A stretch of DNA of 64,000 nt from Taudactylus pleione (lineage: Eukaryota; Chordata; Amphibia; Anura; Myobatrachidae): contig JAUIMM010000722.1 of NCBI GenBank assembly GCA_031769625.1, positions 496,001-560,000 on the forward strand, read 5' to 3'. The position numbers and the translations under genes were made by a program. The notes under the pieces are model-generated. The model was not told the origin of the DNA. It saw only the letters and a list, made by a program, of their open reading frames with translations, and did not search any database. Of the stretch, positions 8,920 to 21,891 are shown piece by piece. How positions within the stretch are numbered: the stretch's first letter is position 1; each line of letters opens with the position of its first letter.

Positions 8920-10428
8920 TTGCAGTTTTTGATCCATTTGGTCTACAATTATGCGACCAGTATCGCTGGAAAGCCCTTGTTCCCAGCTACATCCACACCA
9001 ATTTTGGGCCATTTTGACAATCAGGAGGAGGAGAAACAGCTGGTCAAAAATAGGGTTCCTAGGCTCCTCTGGTCCCGCTTCCAAAAATGCACGAAAAGAC
9101 GTTTTTCAGAGCTACCTTCACACCGATTTTGGGCCATTTTAACCACAATGCAGCAGAGATATAGCCAATCAAAAGAAGGGTTCCTTGGAGAAATATACAG
9201 TTAATGGATACTTATGCTCCTCTGTTCCCACTTTAAGTCATTGGAAATTTTTTTTTTGCTTTAAATGCTTGCAGTTATTGATCCATTTGGTCTACAATTA
9301 TGCGACCAGTATGGCTGGAGAGCACTTGATAAGAACTACTTCCACACAAATTTTGGGCCATTTTGACTGTCAGGCAGTGGAGAAACAGCCAGTCAAAGAA
9401 AGGGTTCCTAGGCTCCTCCAGTCCACTTTAAGTAAATTAAGATTTTTATTTCTTTAAATGCTTACAGTTATTGATCCATTTGGTCTACAATTATGCGACC
9501 ATTATGGCTGGAAAACACTTGATAAGAACTACTTCCAAACCAATTTTGGGCCATTTTGACTTTCAGGTAGTGGAGAAACAGCCAGTCAAAGAAAGGGTTC
9601 CTAGGCTCCTCCAGTCCACTTTAAGTAAATTAAGATTTTTTTTTCTTAAAATGCATGCAGTTTTTGATCCATTTGGTCTACAATTATGCGACCAGTATGG
9701 CTGGAAAGCACTTGATAAGAACTACTTCCAAACCAATTTTGGGCCATTTTGACTGTCAGGCAGTGGAGAAACAGCCAGTCAAAGAAAGGGTTCCTAGTCT
9801 CCTCCAGTCCACTTTAAGTCAATTGAGATTTTTTTTTGCTTTAAATGCTTGCAGTTTTTGATCCATTTGGTCTACAATTATGCGACCAGTATGGCTGGAG
9901 AGCACTTGATAAGAACTACTTCCACACAAATTTTGGGCCATTTTGACTGTCAGGCAGTGGAGAAACAGCCAGTCATAGAAAGGGTTCCTAGGCTCCTCCA
10001 GTCCACTTTAAGTAAATTAAGATTTTTATTTCTTTAAATGCTTACAGTTATTGATCCATTTGGTCTACAATTATGCGACCATTATGGCTGGAAAACACTT
10101 GATAAGAACTACTTCCAAACCAATTTTGGGCCATTTTGACTTTCAGGTAGTGGAGAAACAGCCAGTCAAAGAAAGGGTTCCTAGGCTCCTCCAGTCCACT
10201 TTAAGTAAATTAAGATTTTTTTTTCTTAAAATGCATGCAGTTTTTGATCCATTTGGTCTACAATTATGCGACCAGTATGGCTGGAAAGCACTTGATAAGA
10301 ACTACTTCCAAACCAATTTTGGGCCATTTTGACTGTCAGGCAGTGGAGAAACAGCCAGTCAAAGAAAGGGTTCCTAGTCTCCTCCAGTCCACTTTAAGTC
10401 AATTGAGATTTTTTTTTGCTTTAAATGC
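8920..10428 (+). repeat. 1,509-bp HOR La-E-I-K-E-I-K, copy 2
   Basis: Unit starts are La 8920, E 9269, I 9462, K 9655, E 9849, I 10042 and K 10235. It carries AGTCATTGG and CAGTCATAG at the same positions as copies 1 and 3. It is directly followed by copy 3 with no extra bases. Confidence 0.9.
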
Positions 10429-11937
10429 TTGCAGTTTTTGATCCATTTGGTCTACAATTATGCGACCAGTATCGCTGGAAAGCCCTTGTTCCCAGCTACA
10501 TCCACACCAATTTTGGGCCATTTTGACAATCAGGAGGAGGAGAAACAGCTGGTCAAAAATAGGGTTCCTAGGCTCCTCTGGTCCCGCTTCCAAAAATGCA
10601 CGAAAAGACGTTTTTCAGAGCTACCTTCACACCGATTTTGGGCCATTTTAACCACAATGCAGCAGAGATATAGCCAATCAAAAGAAGGGTTCCTTGGAGA
10701 AATATACAGTTAATGGATACTTATGCTCCTCTGTTCCCACTTTAAGTCATTGGAAATTTTTTTTTTGCTTTAAATGCTTGCAGTTATTGATCCATTTGGT
10801 CTACAATTATGCGACCAGTATGGCTGGAGAGCACTTGATAAGAACTACTTCCACACAAATTTTGGGCCATTTTGACTGTCAGGCAGTGGAGAAACAGCCA
10901 GTCAAAGAAAGGGTTCCTAGGCTCCTCCAGTCCACTTTAAGTAAATTAAGATTTTTATTTCTTTAAATGCTTACAGTTATTGATCCATTTGGTCTACAAT
11001 TATGCGACCATTATGGCTGGAAAACACTTGATAAGAACTACTTCCAAACCAATTTTGGGCCATTTTGACTTTCAGGTAGTGGAGAAACAGCCAGTCAAAG
11101 AAAGGGTTCCTAGGCTCCTCCAGTCCACTTTAAGTAAATTAAGATTTTTTTTTCTTAAAATGCATGCAGTTTTTGATCCATTTGGTCTACAATTATGCGA
11201 CCAGTATGGCTGGAAAGCACTTGATAAGAACTACTTCCAAACCAATTTTGGGCCATTTTGACTGTCAGGCAGTGGAGAAACAGCCAGTCAAAGAAAGGGT
11301 TCCTAGTCTCCTCCAGTCCACTTTAAGTCAATTGAGATTTTTTTTTGCTTTAAATGCTTGCAGTTTTTGATCCATTTGGTCTACAATTATGCGACCAGTA
11401 TGGCTGGAGAGCACTTGATAAGAACTACTTCCACACAAATTTTGGGCCATTTTGACTGTCAGGCAGTGGAGAAACAGCCAGTCATAGAAAGGGTTCCTAG
11501 GCTCCTCCAGTCCACTTTAAGTAAATTAAGATTTTTATTTCTTTAAATGCTTACAGTTATTGATCCATTTGGTCTACAATTATGCGACCATTATGGCTGG
11601 AAAACACTTGATAAGAACTACTTCCAAACCAATTTTGGGCCATTTTGACTTTCAGGTAGTGGAGAAACAGCCAGTCAAAGAAAGGGTTCCTAGGCTCCTC
11701 CAGTCCACTTTAAGTAAATTAAGATTTTTTTTTCTTAAAATGCATGCAGTTTTTGATCCATTTGGTCTACAATTATGCGACCAGTATGGCTGGAAAGCAC
11801 TTGATAAGAACTACTTCCAAACCAATTTTGGGCCATTTTGACTGTCAGGCAGTGGAGAAACAGCCAGTCAAAGAAAGGGTTCCTAGTCTCCTCCAGTCCA
11901 CTTTAAGTCAATTGAGATTTTTTTTTGCTTTAAATGC
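10429..11937 (+). repeat. 1,509-bp HOR La-E-I-K-E-I-K, copy 3
   Basis: Unit starts are La 10429, E 10778, I 10971, K 11164, E 11358, I 11551 and K 11744. It is a direct tandem copy of 8920-10428 and resembles 2609-4117. No difference from copy 2 was noticed by eye, which suggests a recent duplication. Confidence 0.9.
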
Positions 11938-13372
11938 TTGCAGTTTTTGATCCATTTGGTCTACAATTATGGGACCAGTATCACTGGAAAGCCCTTATTC
12001 ACAGCTACCTCCACACCAATTTTGGGCCATTTTGACAATCAGAATGAGGAGAAACAGCTGGTCAAAAATAGGGTTCCTAGGCTCCTCTGGTCCCACTTCC
12101 AAAAATGCACGAAAATACCTTTTTCAGAGCTACCTTCACACTGATTTTGGGCCATTTTAACCACAATGCAGCAGAGATATAGCCAATCAAAAGAAGGGTT
12201 CCTTGGAGAAATATACAGTTAATGGATACTTATGCTCCTCTGTTCCCACTTTAAGTCAATGGAGATTTTTTTTTTGCTTTAAATGCTTGCAGTTATTGAT
12301 CCATTTGGTCTACAGTTATGCGACCAGTATGGCTGGAAAGCACTTGATAAGAACTCCTTCCACACAAATTTTGGGCCATTTTGACTGTCAGGCAGTGGAG
12401 AAACAGCCAGTCAAAGAAAGGGTTCCTAGTCTCCTCCAGTCCACTTTAAGTCAATTGAGATTTTTTTTTGCTTTAAATGCTTGCAGTTTTTGATCCATTT
12501 GGTCTACAATTATGCGACCAGTATCGCTGGAAAGCTATTGTTCACAGCTACCTCCACACCAATTTTGGGCCATTTTGACAATCAGAAGGAGGAGAAACAG
12601 CTGGTCTAAGATAGGGTTCCTAGGCTCCTCTGGACCCGCTTCCAAAAATGCACGAAAATACCTTTTTCAGAGCTACCTTCACACCGATTTTGGGCCGTTT
12701 TAATCACCATGCAGCGGAGAAATAGCCAATCAAAAGAAGGGTTCCTTGGAGAAATATACAGTTAATGGATACTTATGCTCCTCCGGTCCCACTCTAAGTC
12801 AATGGAGATTTTTTTTTGCTTTACATGCTTGCAGTTAATGATCCATTTGGTCTACAATTATGCGACCAGTGTGGCTAGAAAGCACTTGATAAGAACTACT
12901 TCCACACAAATTTTGGGCCATTTTGACTGTCAGGCAGTGGAGAAACAGCCAGTCAAAGAAAGGGTTCCTAGTCTCGTCCAGTCCACTTTAAGTCAATTGA
13001 GATTTTTTTTTGCTTTAAATGCTTGCAGTTTTTGATCCATTTGGTCTACAATTATGCGACCAGTATTGCTGGAAAGCCCTTGTTTCCAGCTACATACACA
13101 CCAATTTTGGGCCATTTTGACAATCAGGAGGAGGAGAAACAGCTGGTCAAAGATAGGGTTCCTAGGCTCCTCTGGTCCCGCTTCCAAAAATGCACGAAAA
13201 GACGTTTTTCAGAGCTACCTTCACACCGATTTTGGGCCATTTTAACCACAATGCAGCAGAGATATAGCCAATCAAAAGAAGGGTTCCTTGGAGAAATATA
13301 CAGTTAATGGATACTTATGCTCCTCTGTTCCCACTTTAAGTCAATGGAGATTTTTTTTTTTGCTTTAAATGC
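11938..13372 (+). repeat. Module Lb-M-Lc-V-La, copy 2
   Basis: Unit starts are Lb 11938, M 12287, Lc 12481, V 12829 and La 13023. M has GAACTCCTTCC. From Lc onward the module is also the start of the 6,697-bp-offset duplicate, sharing TAGTCTCGTCC and TTGTTTCCAGC with 6132-6675. Confidence 0.88.
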
Positions 13373-15616
13373 TTGCAGTTATTGATCCATTTGGTCTACA
13401 ATTATGCGACCAGTATGGCTGGAGAGCACTTGATAAGAACTACTTCCACACAAATTTTGGGCCATTTTGACTGTCAAGCAGTGGAGAAACAGCCAGTCAA
13501 AGAAAGGGTTCCTAGGCTCCTCCAGTTCACTTTAAGTAAATTAAGATTTTTATTTCTTTAAATGCTTACAGTTATTGATCCATTTGGTCTACAATTATGC
13601 GACCAGTATGGCTGGAGAGCACTTGATAAGAACTACTTCCACACAAATTTTGGGCCATTTTGACTGTCAGGCAGTGGAGAAACAGCCAGTCAAAGAAAGG
13701 GTTCCTAGGCTCCTCCAGTCCACTTTAAGTAAATTAAGATTTTTATTTCTTTAAATGCTTACAGTTATTGATCCATTTGGTCTACAATTATGCGACCATT
13801 ATGGCTGGAAAACACTTGATAAGAACTACTTCCAAACCAATTTTGGGCCATTTTGACTTTCAGGTAGTGGAGAAACAGCCAGTCAAAGAAAGGGTTCCTA
13901 GGCTCCTCCAGTCCACTTTAAGTAAATTAAGATTTTTTTTTCTTAAAATGCATGCAGTTTTTGATCCATTTGGTCTACAATTATGCGACCAGTATGGCTG
14001 GAAAGCACTTGATAAGAACTACTTCCAAACCAATTTTGGGCCATTTTGACTGTCAGGGAGTGGAGAAACAGCCAGTCAAAGAAAGGGTTCCTAGTCTCCT
14101 CCAGTCCACTTTAAGTCAATTGAGATTTTTTTTTGCTTTAAATGCTTGCAGTTTTTGATCCATTTGGTCTACAATTATGCGACCAGTATCGCTGGAAAGC
14201 CCTTGTTCCCAGCTACATCCACACCAATTTTGGGCCATTTTGACAATCAGGAGGAGGAGAAACAGCTGGTCAAAAATAGGGTTCCTAGGCTCCTCTGGTC
14301 CCGCTTCCAAAAATGCACGAAAAGACGTTTTTCAGAGCTACCTTCACACCGATTTTGGGCCATTTTAACCACAATGCAGCAGAGATATAGCCAATCAAAA
14401 GAAGGGTTCCTTGGAGAAATATACAGTTAATGGATACTTATGCTCCTCTGTTCCCACTTTAAGTCAATGGAAATTTTTTTTTTGCTTTAAATGCTTGCAG
14501 TTATTGATCCATTTGGTCTACAATTATGCGACCAGTATGGCTGGAGAGCACTTGATAAGAACTACTTCCACACAAATTTTGGGCCATTTTGACTGTCAGG
14601 CAGTGGAGAAACAGCCAGTCAAAGAAAGGGTTCCTAGGCTCCTCCAGTCCACTTTAAGTAAATTAAGATTTTTATTTCTTTAAATGCTTACAGTTATTGA
14701 TCCATTTGGTCTACAATTATGCGACCAGTATCGCTGGAAAGCTATTGTTCACAGCTACCTCCACACCAATTTTGGGCCATTTTGACAATCAGAAGGAGGA
14801 GAAACAGCTGGTCTAAGATAGGGTTCCTAGGCTCCTCTGGACCCGCTTCCAAAAATGCACGAAAATACCTTTTTCAGAGCTACATTCACACCGATTTTGG
14901 GCCGTTTTAATCACCATGCAGCGGAGAAATAGCCAATCAAAAGAAGGGTTCCTTGGAGAAATATACAGTTAATGGATACTTATGCTCCTCCGGTCCCACT
15001 TTAAGTCAATGGAGATTTTTTTTTGCTTTACATGCTTGCAGTTAATGATCCATTTGGTCTACAATTATGCAACCAGTGTGGCTAGAAAGCACTTGATAAG
15101 AACTACTTCCACACAAATTTTGGGCCATTTTGACTGTCAGGCAGTGGAGAAACAGCCAGTCAAAGAAAGGGTTCCTAGTCTCCTCCAGTCCACTTTAAGT
15201 CAATTGAGATTTTTTTTTGCTTTAAATGCTTGCAGTTTTTGATCCATTTGGTCTACAATTATGCGACCATTATGGCTGGAAAACACTTGATAAGAACTAC
15301 TTCCAAACCAATTTTGGGCCATTTTGACTTTCAGGTAGTGGAGAAACAGCCATTCAAAGAAAGGGTTCCTAGGCTCCTCCAGTCCACTTTAAGTAAATTA
15401 AGATTTTTTTTTCTTAAAATGCATGCAGTTTTTGATCCATTTGGTCTACAATTATGCGACCAGTATGGCTGGAAAGCACTTGATAAGAACTACTTCCAAA
15501 CCAATTTTGGGCCATTTTGACTGTCAGGCAGTGGAGAAACAGCCAGTCAAAGAAAGGGTTCCTAGTCTCCTCCAGTCCACTTTAAGTCAATTGAGATTTT
15601 TTTTTGCTTTAAATGC
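12481..15616 (+). repeat. 3,136-bp segment, copy 2 of the 6,697-bp-offset duplication
   Basis: Unit starts are Lc 12481, V 12829, La 13023, E 13373, E 13566, I 13759, K 13952, La 14146, E 14495, Lc 14688, V 15036, I 15230 and K 15423. All private markers of copy 1 are present at the matching offset. The left neighbour differs (M here, E/K in copy 1). To the right, similarity ends near 15937, where this copy reads AGTCAATGG. Confidence 0.9.
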
Positions 15617-17281
15617 TTGCAGTTTTTGATCCATTTGGTCTACAATTATGCGACCAGTATCGCTGGAAAGCCCTTGTTCCCAGCTACATCCACACCAATT
15701 TTGGGCCATTTTGACAATCAGGAGGAGGAGAAACAGCTGGTCAAAAATAGGGTTCCTAGGCTCCTCTGGTCCCGCTTCCAAAAATGCACGAAAAGACGTT
15801 TTTCAGAGCTACCTTCACACCGATTTTGGGCCATTTTAACCACAATGCAGCAGAGATATAGCCAATCAAAAGAAGGGTTCCTTGGAGAAATATACAGTTA
15901 ATGGATACTTATGCTCCTCTGTTCCCACTTTAAGTCAATGGAAATTTTTTTTTTGCTTTAAATGCTTGCAGTTATTGATCCATTTGGTCTACAATTATGC
16001 GACCAGTATGGCTGGAGAGCACATGATAAGAACTACTTCCACACAAATTTTGGGCCATTTTGACTGTCAGGCAGTGGAGAAACAGCCAGTCAAAGAAAGG
16101 GTTCCTAGTCTCCTCCAGTCCACTTTAAGTCAATTGAGATTTTTTTTTGCTTTAAATGCTTGCAGTTTTTGATCCATTTGGTCTACAATTATGCGACCAT
16201 TATGGCTGGAAAACACTTGATAAGAACTACTTCCAAACCAATTTTGGGCCATTTTGACTTTCAGGTAGTGGAGAAACAGCCATTCAAAGAAAGGGTTCCT
16301 AGGCTCCTCCAGTCCACTTTAAGTAAATTAAGATTTTTTTTTCTTAAAATGCATGCAGTTTTTGATCCATTTGGTCTACAATTATGCGACCAGTATGGCT
16401 GGAAAGCACTTGATAAGAACTACTTCCAAACCAATTTTGGGCCATTTTGACTGTCAGGCAGTGGAGAAACAGCCAGTCAAAGAAAGGGTTCCTAGTCTCC
16501 TCCAGTCCACTTTAAGTCAATTGAGATTTTTTTTTGCTTTAAATGCTTGCAGTTTTTGATCCATTTGTTCTACAATTATGCGACCAGTATCGCTGGAACG
16601 CCCTTGTTCCCAGCTACATCCACACCAATTTTGGGCCATTTTGACAATCAGGAGGAGGAGAAACAGCTGGTCAAAAATAGGGTTCCTAGGCTCCTCTGGT
16701 CCCGCTTCCAAAAATGCACGAAAAGACGTTTTTCAGAGCTACCTTCACACCGATTTTGGGCCATTTTAACCACAATGCAGCAGAGATATAGCCAATCAAA
16801 AGAAGGGTTCCTTGGAGAAATATACAGTTAATGGATACTTATGCTCCTCTGTTCCCACTCTAAGTCAATGGAAATTTTTTTTTTGCTTTAAATGCTTGCA
16901 GTTATTGATCCATTTGGTCTACAATTATGCGACCAGTATGGCTGGAGAGCACTTGATAAGAACTACTTCCACACAAATTTTGGGCCATTTTGACTGTCAG
17001 GCAGTGGAGAAACAGCCAGTCAAAGAAAGGGTTCCTAGGCTCCTCCAGTCCACTTTAAGTAAATTAAGATTTTTATTTCTTTAAATGCTTACAGTTATTG
17101 ATCCATTTGGTCTACAATTATGCGACCATTATGGCTGGAAAACACTTGATAAGAACTACTTCCAAACCAATTTTGGGCCATTTTGACTTTCAGGTAGTGG
17201 AGAAACAGCCAGTCAAAGAAAGGGTTCCTAGGCTCCTCCAGTCCACTTTAAGTAAATTAAGATTTTTTTTTCTTAAAATGC
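15617..17281 (+). repeat. Array segment La-E/K-I-K-La-E-I
   Basis: Unit starts are La 15617, E/K hybrid 15966, I 16160, K 16353, La 16547, E 16896 and I 17089. The E/K copy has GAGCACATGATAAG. La 16547 has private ATTTGTTCTAC and CTGGAACGCC. The I at 17089 runs directly into Lb, so the expected K unit is missing. Confidence 0.85.
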
Positions 17282-18174
17282 ATGCAGTTTTTGATCCATT
17301 TGGTCTACAATTATGGGACCAGTATCACTGGAAAGCCCTTATTCACAGCTACCTCCACACCAATTTTGGGCCATTTTGACAATCAGAATGAGGAGAAACA
17401 GCTGGTCAAAAATAGGGTTCCTAGGCTCCTCTGGTCCCACTTCCAAAAATGCACGAAAAGACCTTTTTCAGAGCTACCTTCACACTGATTTTGGGCCATT
17501 TTAACCACAATGCAGCAGAGATATAGCCAATCAAAAGAAGGGTTCCTTGGAGAAATATACAGTTAATGGATACTTATGCTCCTCTGTTCCCACTTTAAGT
17601 CAATGGAGATTTTTTTTTTGCTTTAAATGCTTGCAGTTATTGATCCATTTGGTCTACAGTTATGCGACCAGTATGGCTGGAAAGCACTTGATAAGAACTA
17701 CTTCCACACAAATTTTGGGCCATTTTGACTGTCAGGCAGTGGAGAAACAGCCAGTCAAAGAAAGGGTTCCTAGTCTCCTCCAGTCCACTTTAAGTCAATT
17801 GAGATTTTTTTTTGCTTTAAATGCTTGCAGTTTTTGATCCATTTGGTCTACAATTATGCGACCAGTATTGCTGGAAAGCCCTTGTTCCCAGCTACATACA
17901 CACCAATTTTGGGCCATTTTGACAATCAGGAGGAGGAGAAACAGCTGGTCAAAGATAGGGTTCCTAGGCTCCTCTGGTCCCGCTTCCAAAAATGCACGAA
18001 AAGACGTTTTTCAGAGCTACCTTCACACCGATTTTGGGCCATTTTAACCACAATGCAGCAGAGATATAGCCAATCAAAAGAAGGGTTCCTTGGAGAAATA
18101 TACAGTTAATGGATACTTATGCTCCTCTGTTCCCACTTTAAGTCAATGGAGATTTTTTTTTTTGCTTTAAATGC
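17282..18174 (+). repeat. Shortened module Lb-M-La, lacking Lc-V
   Basis: Unit starts are Lb 17282, M 17631 and La 17825. Compared with 400-1834 the Lc and V units (542 bp) are cleanly absent, while M and La keep the matching subtype. The following units at 18175-19297 also match 1835-2957, so this is the same lineage with an internal two-unit loss, or the other copy gained them. Confidence 0.86.
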
Positions 18175-20457
18175 TTGCAGTTATTGATCCATTTGGTCTA
18201 CAATTATGCGACCAGTATGGCTGGAGAGCACTTGATAAGAACTACTTCCACACAAATTTTGGGCCATTTTGACTGTCAGGCAGTGGAGAAACAGCCAGTC
18301 AAAGAAAGGGTTCCTAGGCTCCTCCAGTTCACTTTAAGTAAATTAAGATTTTTATTTCTTTAAATGCTTACAGTTATTGATCCATTTGGTCTACAATTAT
18401 GCGACCATTATGTCTGGAAAACACTTGATAAGAACTACTTCCAAACCAATTTTGGGCCATTTTGACTTTCAGGTAGTGGAGAAACAGCCAGTCAAAGAAA
18501 GGGTACCTAGGCTCCTCCAGTCCACTTTAAGTCAATTGAGATTTTTTTTTGCTTTAAATGCTTGCAGTTTTTGATCCATTTGGTCTACAATTATGCGACC
18601 ATTATGGCTGGAAAACACTTGATAAGAACTACTTTCAAACCAATTTTGGGCTATTTTGATTTTCAGGTAGTGGAGAAACAGCCATTCAAAGAAAGGGTTC
18701 CTAGGCTCCTCCAGTCCACTTTAAGTAAATTAAGATTTTTTTTTCTTAAAATGCATGCAGTTTTTGATCCATTTGGTCTACAATTATGCGACCAGTATGG
18801 CTGGAAAGCACTTGATAAGAACTACTTCCAAACCAATTTTGGGCCATTTTGACTGTCAGGCAGTGGAGAAACAGCCAGTCAAAGAAAGGGTTCCTAGTCT
18901 CCTCCAGTCCACTTTAAGTCAATTGAGATTTTTTTTTGCTTTAAATGCTTGCAGTTTTTGATCCATTTGGTCTACAATTATGGGACCAGTATCGCTGGAA
19001 AGCCCTTGTTCCCAGCTACATCCACACCAATTTTGGGCCATTTTGACAATCAGGAGGAGGAGAAACAGCTGGTCAAAAATAGGGTTCCTAGGCTCCTCTG
19101 GTCCCGCTTCCAAAAATGCACGAAAAAACGTTTTTCAGAGCTACCTTCACACCGATTTTGGGCCATTTTAACCACAATGCAGCAGAGATATAGCCAATCA
19201 AAAGAAGGGTTCCTTGGAGAAATATACAGTTAATGGATACTTATGCTCCTCTGTTCCCACTTTAAGTCAATGGAAATTTTTTTTTTGCTTTAAATGCTTG
19301 CAGTTATTGATCCATTTGGTCTACAATTATGCGACCAGTATGGCTGGAGAGCACTTGATAAGAACTACTTCCACACAAATTTTGGGCCATTTTGACTGTC
19401 AGGCAGTGGAGAAACAGCCAGTCAAAGAAAGGGTTCCTAGGCTCCTCCAGTCCACTTTAAGTAAATTAAGATTTTTATTTCTTTAAATGCTTACAGTTAT
19501 TGATCCATTTGGTCTACAATTATGCGACCATTATGGCTGGAAAACACTTGATAAGAACTACTTCCAAACCAATTTTGGGCCATTTTGACTTTCAGGTAGT
19601 GGAGAAACAGCCAGTCAAAGAAAGGGTTCCTAGGCTCCTCCAGTCCACTTTAAGTAAATTAAGATTTTTATTTCTTAAAATGCATGCAGTTTTTGATCCA
19701 TTTGGTCTACAATTATGCGACCAGTATGGCTGGAAAGCACTTGATAAGAACTACTTCCAAACCAATTTTGGGCCATTTTGACTGTCAGGCAGTGGAGAAA
19801 CAGCCAGTCAAAGAAAGGGTTCCTAGTCTCCTCCAGTCCACTTTAAGTCAATTGAGATTTTTTTTTGCTTTAAATGCTTGCAGTTTTTGATCCATTTGGT
19901 CTACAATTATGCGACCAGTATGGCTGGAGAGCACTTGATAAGAACTACTTCCACACAAATTTTGGGCCATTTTGACTGTCAGGCAGTGGAGAAACAGCCA
20001 GTCAAAGAAAGGGTTCCTAGGCTCCTCCAGTCCACTTTAAGTAAATTAAGATTTTTATTTCTTTAAATGCTTACAGTTATTGATCCATTTGGTCTACAAT
20101 TATGCGACCATTATGGCTGGAAAACACTTGATAAGAACTACTTCCAAACCAATTTTGGGCCATTTTGACTTTCAGGTAGTGGAGAAACAGCCAGTCAAAG
20201 AAAGGGTTCCTAGGCTCCTCCAGTCCACTTTAAGTAAATTAAGATTTTTTTTTCTTAAAATGCATGCAGTTTTTGATCCATTTGGTCTACAATTATGCGA
20301 CCAGTATGGCTGGAAAGCACTTGATAAGAACTACTTCCAAACCAATTTTGGGCCATTTTGACTGTCAGGCAGTGGAGAAACAGCCAGTCAAAGAAAGGGT
20401 TCCTAGTCTCCTCCAGTCCACTTTAAGTCAATTGAGATTTTTTTTTGCTTTAAATTC
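18175..20457 (+). repeat. Array segment E-I/K-I-K followed by a 1,509-bp HOR
   Basis: Unit starts are E 18175, I/K 18368, I 18562, K 18755, La 18949, E 19298, I 19491, K 19684, E 19878, I 20071 and K 20264. I/K has private CATTATGTCTGG. I 18562 has ACTTTCAAACC, GGGCTATTTTG and TTTTGATTTTC. The La at 18949 has AAAAAACG. K 20264 ends in TTTAAATTCTTGCAG. Confidence 0.85.
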
Positions 20458-21891
20458 TTGCAGTTTTTGATCCATTTGGTCTACAATTATGGGACCAGTA
20501 TCACTGGAAAGCCCTTATTCACAGCTACCTCCACACCAATTTTGGGCCATTTTGACAATCAGAATGAGGAGAAACAGCTGGTCAAAAATAGGGTTCCTAG
20601 GCTCCTCTGGTCCCACTTCCAAAAATGCACGAAAAGACCTTTTTCAGAGCTACCTTCACACTGATTTTGGGCCATTTTAACCACAATGCAGCAGAGATAT
20701 AGCCAATCAAAAGAAGGGTTCCTTGGAGAAATATACAGTTAATGGATACTTATGCTCCTCTGTTCCCACTTTAAGTCAATGGAGATTTTTTTTTTGCTTT
20801 AAATGCTTGCAGTTATTGATCCATTTGGTCTACAGTTATGCGACCAGTATGGCTGGAAAGCACTTGATAAGAACTCCTTCCACACAAATTTTGGGCCATT
20901 TTGACTGTCAGGCAGTGGAGAAACAGCCAGTCAAAGAAAGGGTTCCTAGTCTCCTCCAGTCCACTTTAAGTCATTTGAGATTTTTTTTTGCTTTAAATGC
21001 TTGCAGTTTTTGATCCATTTGGTCTACAATTATGCGACCAGTATCGCTGGAAAGCTATTGTTCACAGCTACCTCCACACCAATTTTGGGCCATTTTGACA
21101 ATCAGAAGGAGGAGAAACAGCTGGTCTAAGATAGGGTTCCTAGGCTCCTCTGGACCCGCTTCCAAAAATGCACGAAAATACCTTTTTCAGAGCTACCTTC
21201 ACACCGATTTTGGGCCGTTTTAATCACCATGCAGCGGAGAAATAGCCAATCAAAAGAAGGGTTCCTTGGAGAAATATACAGTTAATGGATACTTATGCTC
21301 CTCCGGTCCCACTCTAAGTCAATGGAGATTTTTTTTTGCTTTACATGCTTGCAGTTAATGATCCATTTGGTCTACAATTATGCGACCAGTGTGGCTAGAA
21401 AGCACTTGATAAGAACTACTTCCACACAAATTTTGGGCCATTTTGACTGTCAGGCAGTGGAGAAACAGCCAGTCAAAGAAAGGGTTCCTAGTCTCCTCCA
21501 GTCCACTTTAAGTCAATTGAGATTTTTTTTTGCTTTAAATGCTTGCAGTTTTTGATCCATTTGGTCTACAATTATGCGACCAGTATCGCTGGAAAGCCCT
21601 TGTTCCCAGCTACATCCACACCAATTTTGGGCCATTTTGACAATCAGGAGGAGGAGAAACAGCTGGTCAAAAATAGGGTTCCTAGGCTCCTCTGGTCCCG
21701 CTTCCAAAAATGCACGAAAAGACGTTTTTCAGAGCTACCTTCACACCGATTTTGGGCCATTTTAACCACAATGCAGCAGAGATATAGCCAATCAAAAGAA
21801 GGGTTCCTTGGAGAAATATACAGTTAATGGATACTTATGCTCCTCTGTTCCCACTTTAAGTCAATGGAAATTTTTTTTTTGCTTTAAATGC
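20458..21891 (+). repeat. Module Lb-M-Lc-V-La, copy 3
   Basis: Unit starts are Lb 20458, M 20807, Lc 21001, V 21349 and La 21543. M has GAACTCCTTCC and a private AGTCATTTGAG. The terminal La is of the common CATCC and AAAAATAGGG type, unlike the La in copies 1, 2 and 5. Confidence 0.87.
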
